From: an uncultured Saprospiraceae bacterium
GTDB taxonomy: Bacteria > Bacteroidota > Bacteroidia > Chitinophagales > Saprospiraceae
Reading direction: 5' to 3'
NCBI GenBank assembly: GCA_937921775.1
Contig: CAKZUK010000018.1
Coordinates: 26,345-90,344 of the forward strand
Length of the DNA stretch: 64,000 bases
The notes beneath the pieces are model-generated. The model saw nothing but the letters and a program-made list of their open reading frames with translations. It did not search any database and was not told the origin of the DNA. The translations under genes and the position numbers were made by a program. Position 1 is the first letter of the stretch, and each line of letters opens with the position of its first letter. Below, in pieces: positions 8,388 through 17,591 of this stretch.

Positions 8388-11300
8388 TCATTTATTTTTT
8401 CTGACAAGCCTTCTACTTCTGGTTCTTCAAAAAGACTGGTGTGGTGGCCTTCCACTACATGGAGTTTAACTCCTTTTTTTGCAAGTTTGTTCCATTGTGT
8501 AAGATGGTATTTTTTATCTGTTCGGTTATGGAATTCACTACTTCTAATAAAATGAATTTGACCATCAAAAGGTTTCCAGTCGTACATCGCATACATATTG
8601 TTGAGTGATTCGATCGTTAAACGAAGGTTTCTCTCTGAAGCGCTTTCTTCTTTTGTGTCAACTGGTGGAGTCTGTTCTTTGTTGGGTAAAAAACGTCTCT
8701 TGATTTTGCTAAAAATACGGCTGTAGTCTCCCCGTTTTAGCATGTCTGCAAAGCGTACAAATGTTTTAGACTTACCATCCTCATCATCACCAAAAAGATG
8801 CACTGGAGCAGAATCAATAATAAATAAGCGAGCTATTTTCTCGCCAGCTTCTAAAAGTTGATTGCCCATTTCTAGCGCTACTGCGTTGCTAAAACAAGTA
8901 CCCAGAATATGATAAGGGCCGCTAGCTTGAACCTTTTTAATTTCTTTCAGGTAATGACTAGCCATCTCTTCAATCGATTGATGTCTTTTTGTTTTTCCAT
9001 CTAGTCCTACAGGTTGGAGGCTATAAACAGGCTGAGCTTTACTTAAGTATTTGCTCAAGCCTTGATAAAAGAAAACATGGGCACCACCTCCATGCAAACA
9101 AAATAATGGAGCCCGATCGCCCGTAGGGCGCAACGCCACGAGGGTGCTCGAGGTCGCTGATTCGGGCTCCACCTTATCTATAATTGCTGCTAATTGAACA
9201 ATCGTTGGATGCTTAATTAATGTTACTGGAGGAAGAATAGTATCTAATTGAGTTTCAATTTCTGCAAATAATTGAATGGCCATTATCGATCGGCCACCCA
9301 ATTCAAAATAATTATCCTTGCTACCAATTGGACTAAAATTGAATAGCGTTTCCCAGATTTTTGTGAGAGTAAGTTCCGTTTCAGTTTGCGGAGCTCGATA
9401 GTTTTCCTTTGATTTAACCTTGGCATGTTTAGAGACTTTTGTCAAAATAGCTAAAGAAGCCAAGCGGTTCTTTTTGGTCGGAAGATCTATCTGCTTAAAA
9501 TTATTTTGAATGAGAGGAGTCTCAATTTTTTGAATATTTTGCAATAAATTCCGCAAAGCTAATTCAAACCAATGTATCGTTTCCTTTGATATTGAGCTTT
9601 GATCATATCTTAGTTGAATGTCGATGGCCGCAATCGGGTTTACTCGAATGGTAAGTTGATAGGCAGATGAAAAACCACCTTTGAAATCTTTGACATTTAG
9701 ATCGCCGACTTTCATACCGTCTTTTAGGAAATTTCCAAAAACGAATAGACTATCAAATAGTTCAATACTTGTCGGCCATTTTGTAAAGCGTTTGATTTCT
9801 TCAAGAGAACTATCCTCAAATTTGTTTTTTTGCCCCTGTGATTTTTGGATATCTTTTAGCCAGTTGGAGAAAGAAATATTTTCGTCAATAGAAATCCGAT
9901 TTGGAATGACATTCATAAATAACCCACTAAGTGATTCAATTGCTGGAAAGTCTACAAATCTTCCAGTCACCGTTAATCCATAAACGACATCTTTGGTGCC
10001 AAAATATTGACTGAGCAGCATTGCCCAAACACCTTGGAACAAACTACTTAAACTGACTTGGTTTCTTTTTGCAAAAGCACGAAGTTCTATACTGTCTTCT
10101 TTTGTTAGTCCAATTTTTAGATCATTAAATTGCGCTATTGGAATTTGATTTGATTCGTCATTGTGAAAAAGTAATGGATAATCAAAATCCTTTAATTCAC
10201 TTTCCCAGAATTGCTCAGCGTTTGTATTTACTTGATTCGCTTTCCAATTTAAAAAAGAAGGATAATTGGAAGTATTTCTGAACTTAATCTCACGATCTAA
10301 AATTAAGTTTTCATAAAATGCTAAAGCATCTTTTAAAATAATACCACAAGACCAACCGTCTAGGTAAATATGATGACAGACCCAAACTAGTACGTGATCA
10401 TTCTTAGAAAGGCAAACCAATTTTAGTCTTGAATTTGGATAGGCTGAAAGGTTGATCTTGTTATTTATAGCACCTTTTTGGAGATTCGAAAAAGCTATTT
10501 TTTGTTCTTGCTTTGACTTAGAGGTCCAATTTAATACCTCCCAATCTAGCTTGGTTTCTTTTGCAATAATCTGAATGGGAGCTTTACCCGTTTCATGGTT
10601 TATGAAGGTCCTCATAACCTCATGTTGCTCACAGGATAAAAGCCAAGCTTTTCGAAAGGTATCATGTTCTATTGCACCTTCCAAACAAAATTCCAATAAT
10701 AATTGACCGTGATCGAGGCCTTCTCTTTTGCTATTAAACAGAAAAGCTTGTTGTAGTGGCGTAAGTGAATACCGGTCTTTAAAATCTATTACTTTGGTAA
10801 TTTGATCATCTGAGATACTATCAGTCTTAGATTCAATACTTAGCACTAATGCTTCAATAGTCTGATGCTCAAATAACTGATTAGCTGCTAAAGTGATTCC
10901 TGCATCTCTTGCTCTTGAAACAACTTGGATACTCAATATAGAATCTCCGCCCAGGGCAAAGAAATTATCAGTGATTCCAATTTTATTTAGGTTCAGAACT
11001 GTTTTCCAAATTTCTGCTAAACTTATTTCTAGTTCCTTTCTCGGAGCAACAAAAGTAGTTGACTTAGTTATGAATTGTTGTGAAGGTTCAGGAAGTTGAT
11101 GGCGATTAAGCTTTCCATTAGGCAAGCGAGGAAATGCGTCTAATGGGATCATGATGGCAGGCACCATATAGTCGGGCAATTTGGCGCTTAGATACTTTTT
11201 CAAGTCCGATAAATGTGATTCCTCAATACCCGAAATATAAGCGACCAGCTGTTTTTGATGATCTGTTTTTTTTGTATAAACTTCAACTAAAGCTTCCAGT

Positions 11301-14038
11301 ACAAGATTATGTTGTAAAATCACTTTTTGAATTTCCTCTGGCTCTACTCGAAAACCTCTGATCTTTACCTGATGGTCTACACGTCCTAAAAATTCAATCA
11401 GTCCATCTTCATGAAAGCAAGCTAGGTCTCCGGTTTTATAGAGTAAAGAATTTTCATCAAAGGGATTTGTGACAAACTTCTCCTTAGTTAATTCAGGGCG
11501 ATTGAGGTAAGCTTTTGAAAGACCAAGTCCACCAATGAAAAGTTCTCCTGAAACACCTACTGGTACAGCTTGTGCGTATTTATCCAAAATATAAGCCTGC
11601 GTATTTGGAATCGCTTTACCAATAGGAACAAATCGTTTTTCGTTCCCTGTGATTTGATGTGCTATACACCAGACACTGGCTTCAGTTGGTCCATATTCAT
11701 TGTATAGCTCCGTAGTTGGAAGAATTGAAAAATGCTTGTCAATTAATGACAGTGGACAGGCTTCTCCGGCGACCATCACATTTACTAGAGATTGTAGTTG
11801 CTCACTCTTTGCATGATTTAAGATGACAGTGTAAAGGGATGGAAGAAGAAGGGTATGGCTGACTTGGTGTTTTGAAATTAGTGTCGCCATTTTTTCTATG
11901 TCCTGCTCGATTCTTCTTGGAGGAATGACCAATTTACCACCACTACATAAAGTCCAAAATATTCCAACGATGGAACTGTCAAACGAGAAAGAGGAGAGCA
12001 ATAAGAATGCAGATGGATTGGAAGGATAAAAGGAAAATCGAGAGAGGGTAGAGTGCAATAAATTTTCATGCCTAATCGGTACCCCTTTTGGTTTGCCAGT
12101 ACTACCTGAGGTGTAAATTACATAGGCTGTTTGTGAAGGATTTACCTCCGGCAATGGGATGCTATTTCCCTTATTCGAGTTTAACGATAATTCAATTGAT
12201 ATCACCTCTGCATTAAGGTGAACTAGATTGCCCTTGATCCCTTCTTGACTTAAAATAATGTTGGCCCCCGAGTCTTCAACCATGTATTCAATCCGATCAG
12301 CGGGATAAGTCGGGTCGAGTGGGAGGTAAGCTCCACCAGCTTTTAAGATGGCCAATAAGCCGACTATTAGATGAGTACTTCTATCAGCATACAGACCAAC
12401 ATATTGTCCTTTTTGTAAGTTGTTTTTTAGTAATTCTTGAGCAACACAGTTGGCTCGATCATTTAGTTCGGCATAAGTTATTTCGTCATTTTCAAAAACT
12501 ACGGCGCTGCTGTTGGCTTGCTTAATCGCAAATTCTTCAATGAGCTGATGTATCGAAAAATAGGAGGGCATATCCCATTTTGTCTGATTCCAATCGCTAA
12601 CAATCAATTTTGTTTCTTCCACATCCAATAAGGGGATATGGCTAATTTTTTGATTTATATTTTTAACTACAGCACTTAATATATTTTCAAGATGTTTGAG
12701 CATTTTGTGAATCTTTTCTGGAAGGAAAAGATCTGTCGAAAACTCCATAGTCGTTTCTAAGTAATCTTCTTTTTCGGTCACAAAAAGTGTCAAGTCAAAT
12801 TTTGAAACACCAAGGTCTATGCTTGAATCGTCAATGGCGAGATCAATGTTGTTAAAAGCTGGAGCGGCCATATTGTTGTATAAAAACATGGCTTGAAAAA
12901 GGGGGTTAATATTGTCGTGTCGCTCAGGATTCAAAATACGAACGAGCTCATCGAATGCTAAGTTTTTATGCTCGAGGGCTTTTAGAGTAGTTGTTTTTAG
13001 AGATTCGACTAAATCCTTAAAAGTCCAACTTTCATTTATTTGTGTACGAAGCACCAGTGTTTCATTGAAGAAACCAATGAGTTTTTCAAGTGCTACTTTA
13101 TCTCTGTTACTAAAGGGGCTGCCAACTAAAATATCTGTTTGATTGCTATATCGATACAATAGTATTTTAAATGCTGATAGTAGTAAATTATAAGGAGTTG
13201 TTGCGAGTTCTTTGGCTAGCTTAGCGATGTCTTTTGATAAACTTTTTGAAAACTTTCTTGCAATATTTGCTCCTTTGTAAGAGGCATTTTTTTGTCTTGC
13301 AAAATCATTCGGAACCGATAAGATCGGTAATTCTCCAGCTAATTGATTTTTCCAATATTCGATATCAACAGCTTTGGTTTTTTGCTCTTTTTGCCAAATG
13401 GAAAAGTCAGGATATTGAATATCAAGAGCTGTGACTTGAATCTCCTTTTTCTCAACTAGAGATTGGTAATTGGCAAAAACTTCCTGGTTAAGTAATAGGA
13501 GAGAAGCACGATCCCCGATGATGTGGTGTATTGATAAAAGTAAAATATGTTTCTGCTCCGAAAGCTTGACTAGACAAATTCTAAGCAATACATCTCGATT
13601 AAGGTCAAAGGTTTTTAATGCAAATTCCATTGACAAAGATTCAGCTTGCTCATTTTGAGTTACTTCATCTAAGTTACTGATATCTAATGTGTTAAAAGGT
13701 ATTTTATAGGTTTTGTTAATCTTTAACTGAATATTGTTTTTTGAAATTTCATAATTACTTCGTAAAATTTCATGACGATCCATTAAGCCTTGAAAGCTTT
13801 GAATTAGATAATCCTCGTGAAGCCTACCACTTATTAGGTAACGATGTGCATACTGATAAAAAGGACGATTCGGATACAACTGTTGCAAAAAACACAAGCG
13901 TTCTTGACCGCTAGATAACTGCAGTTCAGCATCTAACGATCTAGGGACGATAGAGGTTGACACAGCAGTTTTTTGCTTTCTATTTTTCCATTGGTTTAAG
14001 ATGGAAGGTGTACCTGTATTTTTTATTTTATCCGACAT
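8363..14038 (-). CDS. Nonribosomal peptide synthetase, C-A-T-C-T-TE
   Basis: The 1891-residue protein has, in order: a condensation domain (about 38-480, HHIIGD at 171-176); an adenylation domain (about 500-1000, YTSGSTGKPKG from 642); a carrier domain (Ser1033 in GGDS); a second condensation domain (about 1085-1510, HHIYLD at 1222-1227); a second carrier (Ser1584 in GGRS); and a thioesterase (about 1640-1891). The second module has no adenylation domain, so its carrier is loaded in trans, used iteratively, or acts only in release. The thioesterase nucleophile motif reads GTCFS with Cys1715 where most have Ser; a His follows in EGHHTS. My manual reading of the specificity residues is D-S-V-L-M-A-E-V-W-K, which I cannot match to an amino acid. 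The gene starts 19 bp after hupE and overlaps the transferase gene downstream. It is probably the terminating synthetase of the pathway. Confidence 0.95.
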   Translation of the reverse strand: MSDKIKNTGTPSILNQWKNRKQKTAVSTSIVPRSLDAELQLSSGQERLCFLQQLYPNRPFYQYAHRYLISGRLHEDYLIQSFQGLMDRHEILRSNYEISKNNIQLKINKTYKIPFNTLDISNLDEVTQNEQAESLSMEFALKTFDLNRDVLLRICLVKLSEQKHILLLSIHHIIGDRASLLLLNQEVFANYQSLVEKKEIQVTALDIQYPDFSIWQKEQKTKAVDIEYWKNQLAGELPILSVPNDFARQKNASYKGANIARKFSKSLSKDIAKLAKELATTPYNLLLSAFKILLYRYSNQTDILVGSPFSNRDKVALEKLIGFFNETLVLRTQINESWTFKDLVESLKTTTLKALEHKNLAFDELVRILNPERHDNINPLFQAMFLYNNMAAPAFNNIDLAIDDSSIDLGVSKFDLTLFVTEKEDYLETTMEFSTDLFLPEKIHKMLKHLENILSAVVKNINQKISHIPLLDVEETKLIVSDWNQTKWDMPSYFSIHQLIEEFAIKQANSSAVVFENDEITYAELNDRANCVAQELLKNNLQKGQYVGLYADRSTHLIVGLLAILKAGGAYLPLDPTYPADRIEYMVEDSGANIILSQEGIKGNLVHLNAEVISIELSLNSNKGNSIPLPEVNPSQTAYVIYTSGSTGKPKGVPIRHENLLHSTLSRFSFYPSNPSAFLLLSSFSFDSSIVGIFWTLCSGGKLVIPPRRIEQDIEKMATLISKHQVSHTLLLPSLYTVILNHAKSEQLQSLVNVMVAGEACPLSLIDKHFSILPTTELYNEYGPTEASVWCIAHQITGNEKRFVPIGKAIPNTQAYILDKYAQAVPVGVSGELFIGGLGLSKAYLNRPELTKEKFVTNPFDENSLLYKTGDLACFHEDGLIEFLGRVDHQVKIRGFRVEPEEIQKVILQHNLVLEALVEVYTKKTDHQKQLVAYISGIEESHLSDLKKYLSAKLPDYMVPAIMIPLDAFPRLPNGKLNRHQLPEPSQQFITKSTTFVAPRKELEISLAEIWKTVLNLNKIGITDNFFALGGDSILSIQVVSRARDAGITLAANQLFEHQTIEALVLSIESKTDSISDDQITKVIDFKDRYSLTPLQQAFLFNSKREGLDHGQLLLEFCLEGAIEHDTFRKAWLLSCEQHEVMRTFINHETGKAPIQIIAKETKLDWEVLNWTSKSKQEQKIAFSNLQKGAINNKINLSAYPNSRLKLVCLSKNDHVLVWVCHHIYLDGWSCGIILKDALAFYENLILDREIKFRNTSNYPSFLNWKANQVNTNAEQFWESELKDFDYPLLFHNDESNQIPIAQFNDLKIGLTKEDSIELRAFAKRNQVSLSSLFQGVWAMLLSQYFGTKDVVYGLTVTGRFVDFPAIESLSGLFMNVIPNRISIDENISFSNWLKDIQKSQGQKNKFEDSSLEEIKRFTKWPTSIELFDSLFVFGNFLKDGMKVGDLNVKDFKGGFSSAYQLTIRVNPIAAIDIQLRYDQSSISKETIHWFELALRNLLQNIQKIETPLIQNNFKQIDLPTKKNRLASLAILTKVSKHAKVKSKENYRAPQTETELTLTKIWETLFNFSPIGSKDNYFELGGRSIMAIQLFAEIETQLDTILPPVTLIKHPTIVQLAAIIDKVEPESATSSTLVALRPTGDRAPLFCLHGGGAHVFFYQGLSKYLSKAQPVYSLQPVGLDGKTKRHQSIEEMASHYLKEIKKVQASGPYHILGTCFSNAVALEMGNQLLEAGEKIARLFIIDSAPVHLFGDDEDGKSKTFVRFADMLKRGDYSRIFSKIKRRFLPNKEQTPPVDTKEESASERNLRLTIESLNNMYAMYDWKPFDGQIHFIRSSEFHNRTDKKYHLTQWNKLAKKGVKLHVVEGHHTSLFEEPEVEGLSEKINECIVNTSH

Positions 14039-14057
14039 TTAGTTGAGACTTAAGAAC

Positions 14058-15305
14058 TTAAATTAATCCCAGTACACCATTGTACATTTTCCAAAAGTAA
14101 GCACCTAGAGGAAGGTCTACTTCAAATGCGCGCTCGATAAACCAATAGATAGAAATGAAGATCAGTACCATGGAACCATACTTGATCAAAGCAGGGTATA
14201 ATTTTAGCTTTCGAATTAAATACAAGATTGGAAAAATCATACAAATGATAAGCACCTGTCCTAATTCAACTCCTACATTAAAACCTAACAAAGACAGTGT
14301 CATATAATCACCACTCAAACCTTTCTCACCTAATACACTCGCAAAACCAAATCCATGAAATAATCCAAAACCAAAAACGATTAGCCATTCCTTCGACTTG
14401 ATGATTGGCTTAATATTATGGAAAGCCGCTAATGCAATCGATAGTGCAATGATAGATTCTACAAACCAAGATGGCAAATTGACATAACCAAAAGCTGCTA
14501 AAGCTAGGGTAATGGAATGCGAGATGGTGAAGAATGTTACGATCTTTAAAATGTAAATGAACGCAGGTTTAAATCGCTCGACTGGCAACCAATTGTCATT
14601 TGCAGTTGAAAGTGAGAGTGGAATTTCTGCATCATTTCGGCGGCGAACAACGGCAGGTAAAATCAATGCCACGATAAACAAAATATGGTCTAGTCCTATC
14701 CAAATATGCCAAATACCTAATCTTACTAAAGCAACGAACCCCTTCCAAATAGAAGCATCAGCTAATGATAAAGATTGCTGTGTTTTGTCTGGACTATAAA
14801 TGTTGGAAATCAATGCTTCATTGTCAACAATACCTAATTTCCAATTGTATTCAATAATTAACATCCCTCGATGCTTGTCGTCTTTGTCAAAAAGGACATT
14901 GTAAAAAATATCTAATTCTTCGGGCACTTTGCTTACCCCTTCTAAATCAAAATGAAATCGAACAAAGTCTTCCATCTCTTCCAGATTCAAAACAGTAGGC
15001 TCAGTGAACTTTACAACATACTGTTCTCCTAAGTTCGATTTAATATTGGAGCGACTTATTAAATATTGGTTGACCATAGCTAGATGTGGCTGAACCAATT
15101 CCATGGTTAATTTATCCGGGAGGTTTAATCCCAAAGCCTTATTCATATCCTTTGCTGTCATCTCAAATCGTCCGCCAATAGCGTCCTTATAAATCCTAAG
15201 GTAAAGATAACTCTGATCAGGGGAGTGAGCCTCTATCGTCGACGGAAAAAGAAAGCAAGTAATTAATGAAAAGAGAACTAGTGATTGTTTAAAGTAGGCA
15301 TTCAT
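14058..15305 (-). CDS. HupE/UreJ-like membrane protein, putative metal permease
   Basis: This is a 415-residue protein with an N-terminal signal peptide (about 1-26, cut near TIEAHS). A periplasmic domain of about 170 residues follows, then six or seven membrane segments from about residue 190. The membrane part has the HupE/UreJ_2 hallmarks: WHIWIGLDHILF near 198 and FGLFHGFGFASVL near 315, with several His and Asp residues able to bind metal. Relatives are linked to nickel or cobalt handling and often lie near TonB receptors of the type at 17592. It sits in an operon between the ABC exporter (14 bp upstream) and the NRPS gene (19 bp downstream). This supports, but does not prove, a metal-related product. 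Confidence 0.82.
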   Translation of the reverse strand: MNAYFKQSLVLFSLITCFLFPSTIEAHSPDQSYLYLRIYKDAIGGRFEMTAKDMNKALGLNLPDKLTMELVQPHLAMVNQYLISRSNIKSNLGEQYVVKFTEPTVLNLEEMEDFVRFHFDLEGVSKVPEELDIFYNVLFDKDDKHRGMLIIEYNWKLGIVDNEALISNIYSPDKTQQSLSLADASIWKGFVALVRLGIWHIWIGLDHILFIVALILPAVVRRRNDAEIPLSLSTANDNWLPVERFKPAFIYILKIVTFFTISHSITLALAAFGYVNLPSWFVESIIALSIALAAFHNIKPIIKSKEWLIVFGFGLFHGFGFASVLGEKGLSGDYMTLSLLGFNVGVELGQVLIICMIFPILYLIRKLKLYPALIKYGSMVLIFISIYWFIERAFEVDLPLGAYFWKMYNGVLGLI

Positions 15306-15319
15306 TGGTGTACAACGTT

Positions 15320-17038
15320 TTATGAAAGTTTTACCATCGTTTTGAAAGTTTCACTTGATTCGACTAAGTCTTCGTAAGTACCTTTTGCAGCTATTTTTCC
15401 TTTGTCTAAAATATAGATACAATCGGCATGTTTGACTGTAGACAAACGATGGGCGATAATAATAGTGGTTATATCTTTTGGTAATGTTTTGAGTGATTCT
15501 ATGACACTTTTTTCAGTAATGCTATCTAGAGCGCTGGTCGCTTCATCTAGAATTAAAACAGAAGGGGAGGCATAAAGTGCTCTCGCCAAACCTAGTCGCT
15601 GACGTTGGCCTCCACTTATTCGAACACCTCTATCACCGATGTTTGTTTCAAATCCTTCAGGAAGTGTTTTATTTATAAACTGGTAGATATCAGCTAGTTG
15701 ACAGACCTTTTTGAGTCGATCATAGTCAATATCTTCCTTGTTATCTCCAAGGGTAATGTTTCGGGCAATACTATTGTCAAACAAAAAAACTTCCTGAGGA
15801 ACATAAGCTATTTGCTTTTGCCATCCATTCATATTAGCAGCAGAGAGTCTTGCCCCATCTACTTTTATGTTGCCGTTGGAAGGTTCAAGTAAACCAACAA
15901 TCAGATCGATGAGGGTCGTTTTTCCAGATCCAGTAGAACCGATAAAAGCAATGGTCTGCCCTTTTTCTATTGAAATATTTAAATTGTCAATGATGGGATC
16001 TTGCGTCGTTTCGTATTTGAATTGGATTAAGTCTATTGTTATCTCATTCTTGAAAGGAATAGCTTTTATGTTAGAATTATTTTCAAATGTTTCGAAGGAC
16101 GATGATTCATTCTCCAAGTCTAGATCACTATAAAGCTTATCTACGATGGGGAGATTGTGCTTCAATTTAGCAAGGGCAGCAAATATTTTTTGCAAAGCGG
16201 GGAGTAGTCGATATCCAGCCACAGCATACAAACTCAAGCGAGGTAAAGCTAACTGTATATCACCGGATGAAATGAAAAGATAGATGGTAACTCCTAGTAT
16301 ACTTCCAAATGCAAGAAACTCTAGTAAGCTCCGAGGAATGGCAAGTAAGAGATTGTATTTTGGTTGAATATTAGAAAATTCTTTGGAAGCATAAGCGTAG
16401 CGTTGGTAAAAGAAGTCGTGCTTGTTATAGACCATTATTGTTTTGATTCCATCAAATGCCTCTTTTAAAGTTTTATAACGAAGTAAGTTCATCTCAATTC
16501 GGTGTTTGCCAATTTTCTTGAGATAATTTTTTTGAGATAGATAAATCAAAACATAAGCACTTCCAAGGCCTCCAAACATAACCATTGCTATGCTAGGGTC
16601 GACCATCACAAGGAGTGATAAAATAATGATGGCTACAAATGATCTGGAAAATATTTCGATAATAGGAACTATTACACCGCCAGTTAAACTTCCAACTTCA
16701 TTTATAATGTAGGCCTGTAGTTTAGAAGTATTGGTATACAAATAAAAGGAGTAAGGTTTGTTGAGATAAGAAGCTAAGAGGCGCGTACTCAAATTATGGG
16801 CAATCTCCCAAGAGAATTTATATTGTAGCCACGTTGTAAAAACAGATAATATATTGGTTAGTGCAATCAGGACGATGATACTCACACCAGAGTATATCAA
16901 CATTTGCTTCAAGCTTTCAAACTCAAAGAATGTATAGGCCCCTGACAACCACCTGTTCTCAACTATGGCATTTGGTTCAGCCATTAACTGCATGAAGGGA
17001 AGAATAGAAGCGACTCCAATTACTTCCAGAAATCCCAT
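15320..17038 (-). CDS. ABC exporter, fused membrane and ATPase domains (5' end uncertain)
   Basis: A half-size exporter of 572 residues from the first ATG. The membrane domain has about six segments up to residue 310. The ATPase domain has Walker A GSTGSGKTT (about 367), the signature SGGQRQRLGLARAL (about 475), Walker B LILDEATSAL and an H-loop IIAHRLSTV. It would dimerise in the inner membrane and export the peptide or an intermediate. The frame stays open upstream to a stop at 17180-17182, and the extra residues (such as KRLLHIFTTGEKIKFVWL) look like the normal start of this family and complete the first membrane helix. That extension contains no ATG, GTG or TTG. Either a rare start codon is used or the start has been damaged. 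It leads the leftward operon. Confidence 0.9.
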   Translation of the reverse strand: MGFLEVIGVASILPFMQLMAEPNAIVENRWLSGAYTFFEFESLKQMLIYSGVSIIVLIALTNILSVFTTWLQYKFSWEIAHNLSTRLLASYLNKPYSFYLYTNTSKLQAYIINEVGSLTGGVIVPIIEIFSRSFVAIIILSLLVMVDPSIAMVMFGGLGSAYVLIYLSQKNYLKKIGKHRIEMNLLRYKTLKEAFDGIKTIMVYNKHDFFYQRYAYASKEFSNIQPKYNLLLAIPRSLLEFLAFGSILGVTIYLFISSGDIQLALPRLSLYAVAGYRLLPALQKIFAALAKLKHNLPIVDKLYSDLDLENESSSFETFENNSNIKAIPFKNEITIDLIQFKYETTQDPIIDNLNISIEKGQTIAFIGSTGSGKTTLIDLIVGLLEPSNGNIKVDGARLSAANMNGWQKQIAYVPQEVFLFDNSIARNITLGDNKEDIDYDRLKKVCQLADIYQFINKTLPEGFETNIGDRGVRISGGQRQRLGLARALYASPSVLILDEATSALDSITEKSVIESLKTLPKDITTIIIAHRLSTVKHADCIYILDKGKIAAKGTYEDLVESSETFKTMVKLS

Positions 17039-17182
17039 GATTAATATAGCTACGGATAGCCAGACGAATTTGATTTTCTCTCCTGTGGTAAATATATGTA
17101 ATAAGCGCTTGATGATTTCTTCTTTTAAGTTTTTTCTGTAATGAGCACTTTGGACGCTACTACCGAAATAACTGTTTTGTCA

Positions 17183-17591
17183 ATATAGACCAGCCTGGAG
17201 TTGTCTATTAAGTAGTTTGAGCTACTTATAACTTATTCTCTTATCTAATTACGTACAAAACCCTTTGTTTGGATTGAATTTTTCATTTTAATGTATTCTT
17301 ATTATGAAGAACTTTTACTAAAAATGTTCCCAAGGAGATCCTCATGCTTGTGTGCTTGGTACTGAATAAAAACAAAAATTATTAAATCACTCTTTATTCA
17401 ATCCAAATAATACCTTCATTGCGTATATATTTAATGTTGAAGCAATTCAATAACCGTCTCAATTTAAGATTACAGATTGCCTTAGAAATTGCTAGGAATG
17501 TTTTGAAAGCGACAACTTGTAAATTTCAATTAGGAAAAGTAATACTTACATCAATGATGAAACTTGTGATAGACTAAAACCAAAACTTAAA
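17183..17591. promoter_or_regulatory. Divergent control region of the NRPS cluster
   Basis: These 409 bp separate the leftward exporter operon from the rightward TonB receptor operon and must drive both arms. A 12-bp sequence, TTTGGATTGAAT, occurs at 17268-17279 and its exact reverse complement at 17396-17407, one copy in each half of the region. Such facing copies suit a regulator acting on both promoters. The rest is A+T-rich with no gene and no hairpin I can support, and I found no clear Fur-box or NikR-type site. Confidence 0.55.
17268..17407. repeat. Widely spaced 12-bp inverted repeat in the divergent promoter region
   Basis: TTTGGATTGAAT (17268-17279) and ATTCAATCCAAA (17396-17407) are exact reverse complements separated by 116 bp. 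The spacing is too wide for a terminator. Two oppositely oriented binding sites for one regulator, each near one of the two divergent promoters, is the simplest reading. A chance match is possible in A+T-rich DNA. Confidence 0.45.

Noticed and set aside
17183..17591. Fur or NikR box in the NRPS promoter region
   Set aside because: No sequence close to either consensus was found; only the 12-bp facing motif stands out.
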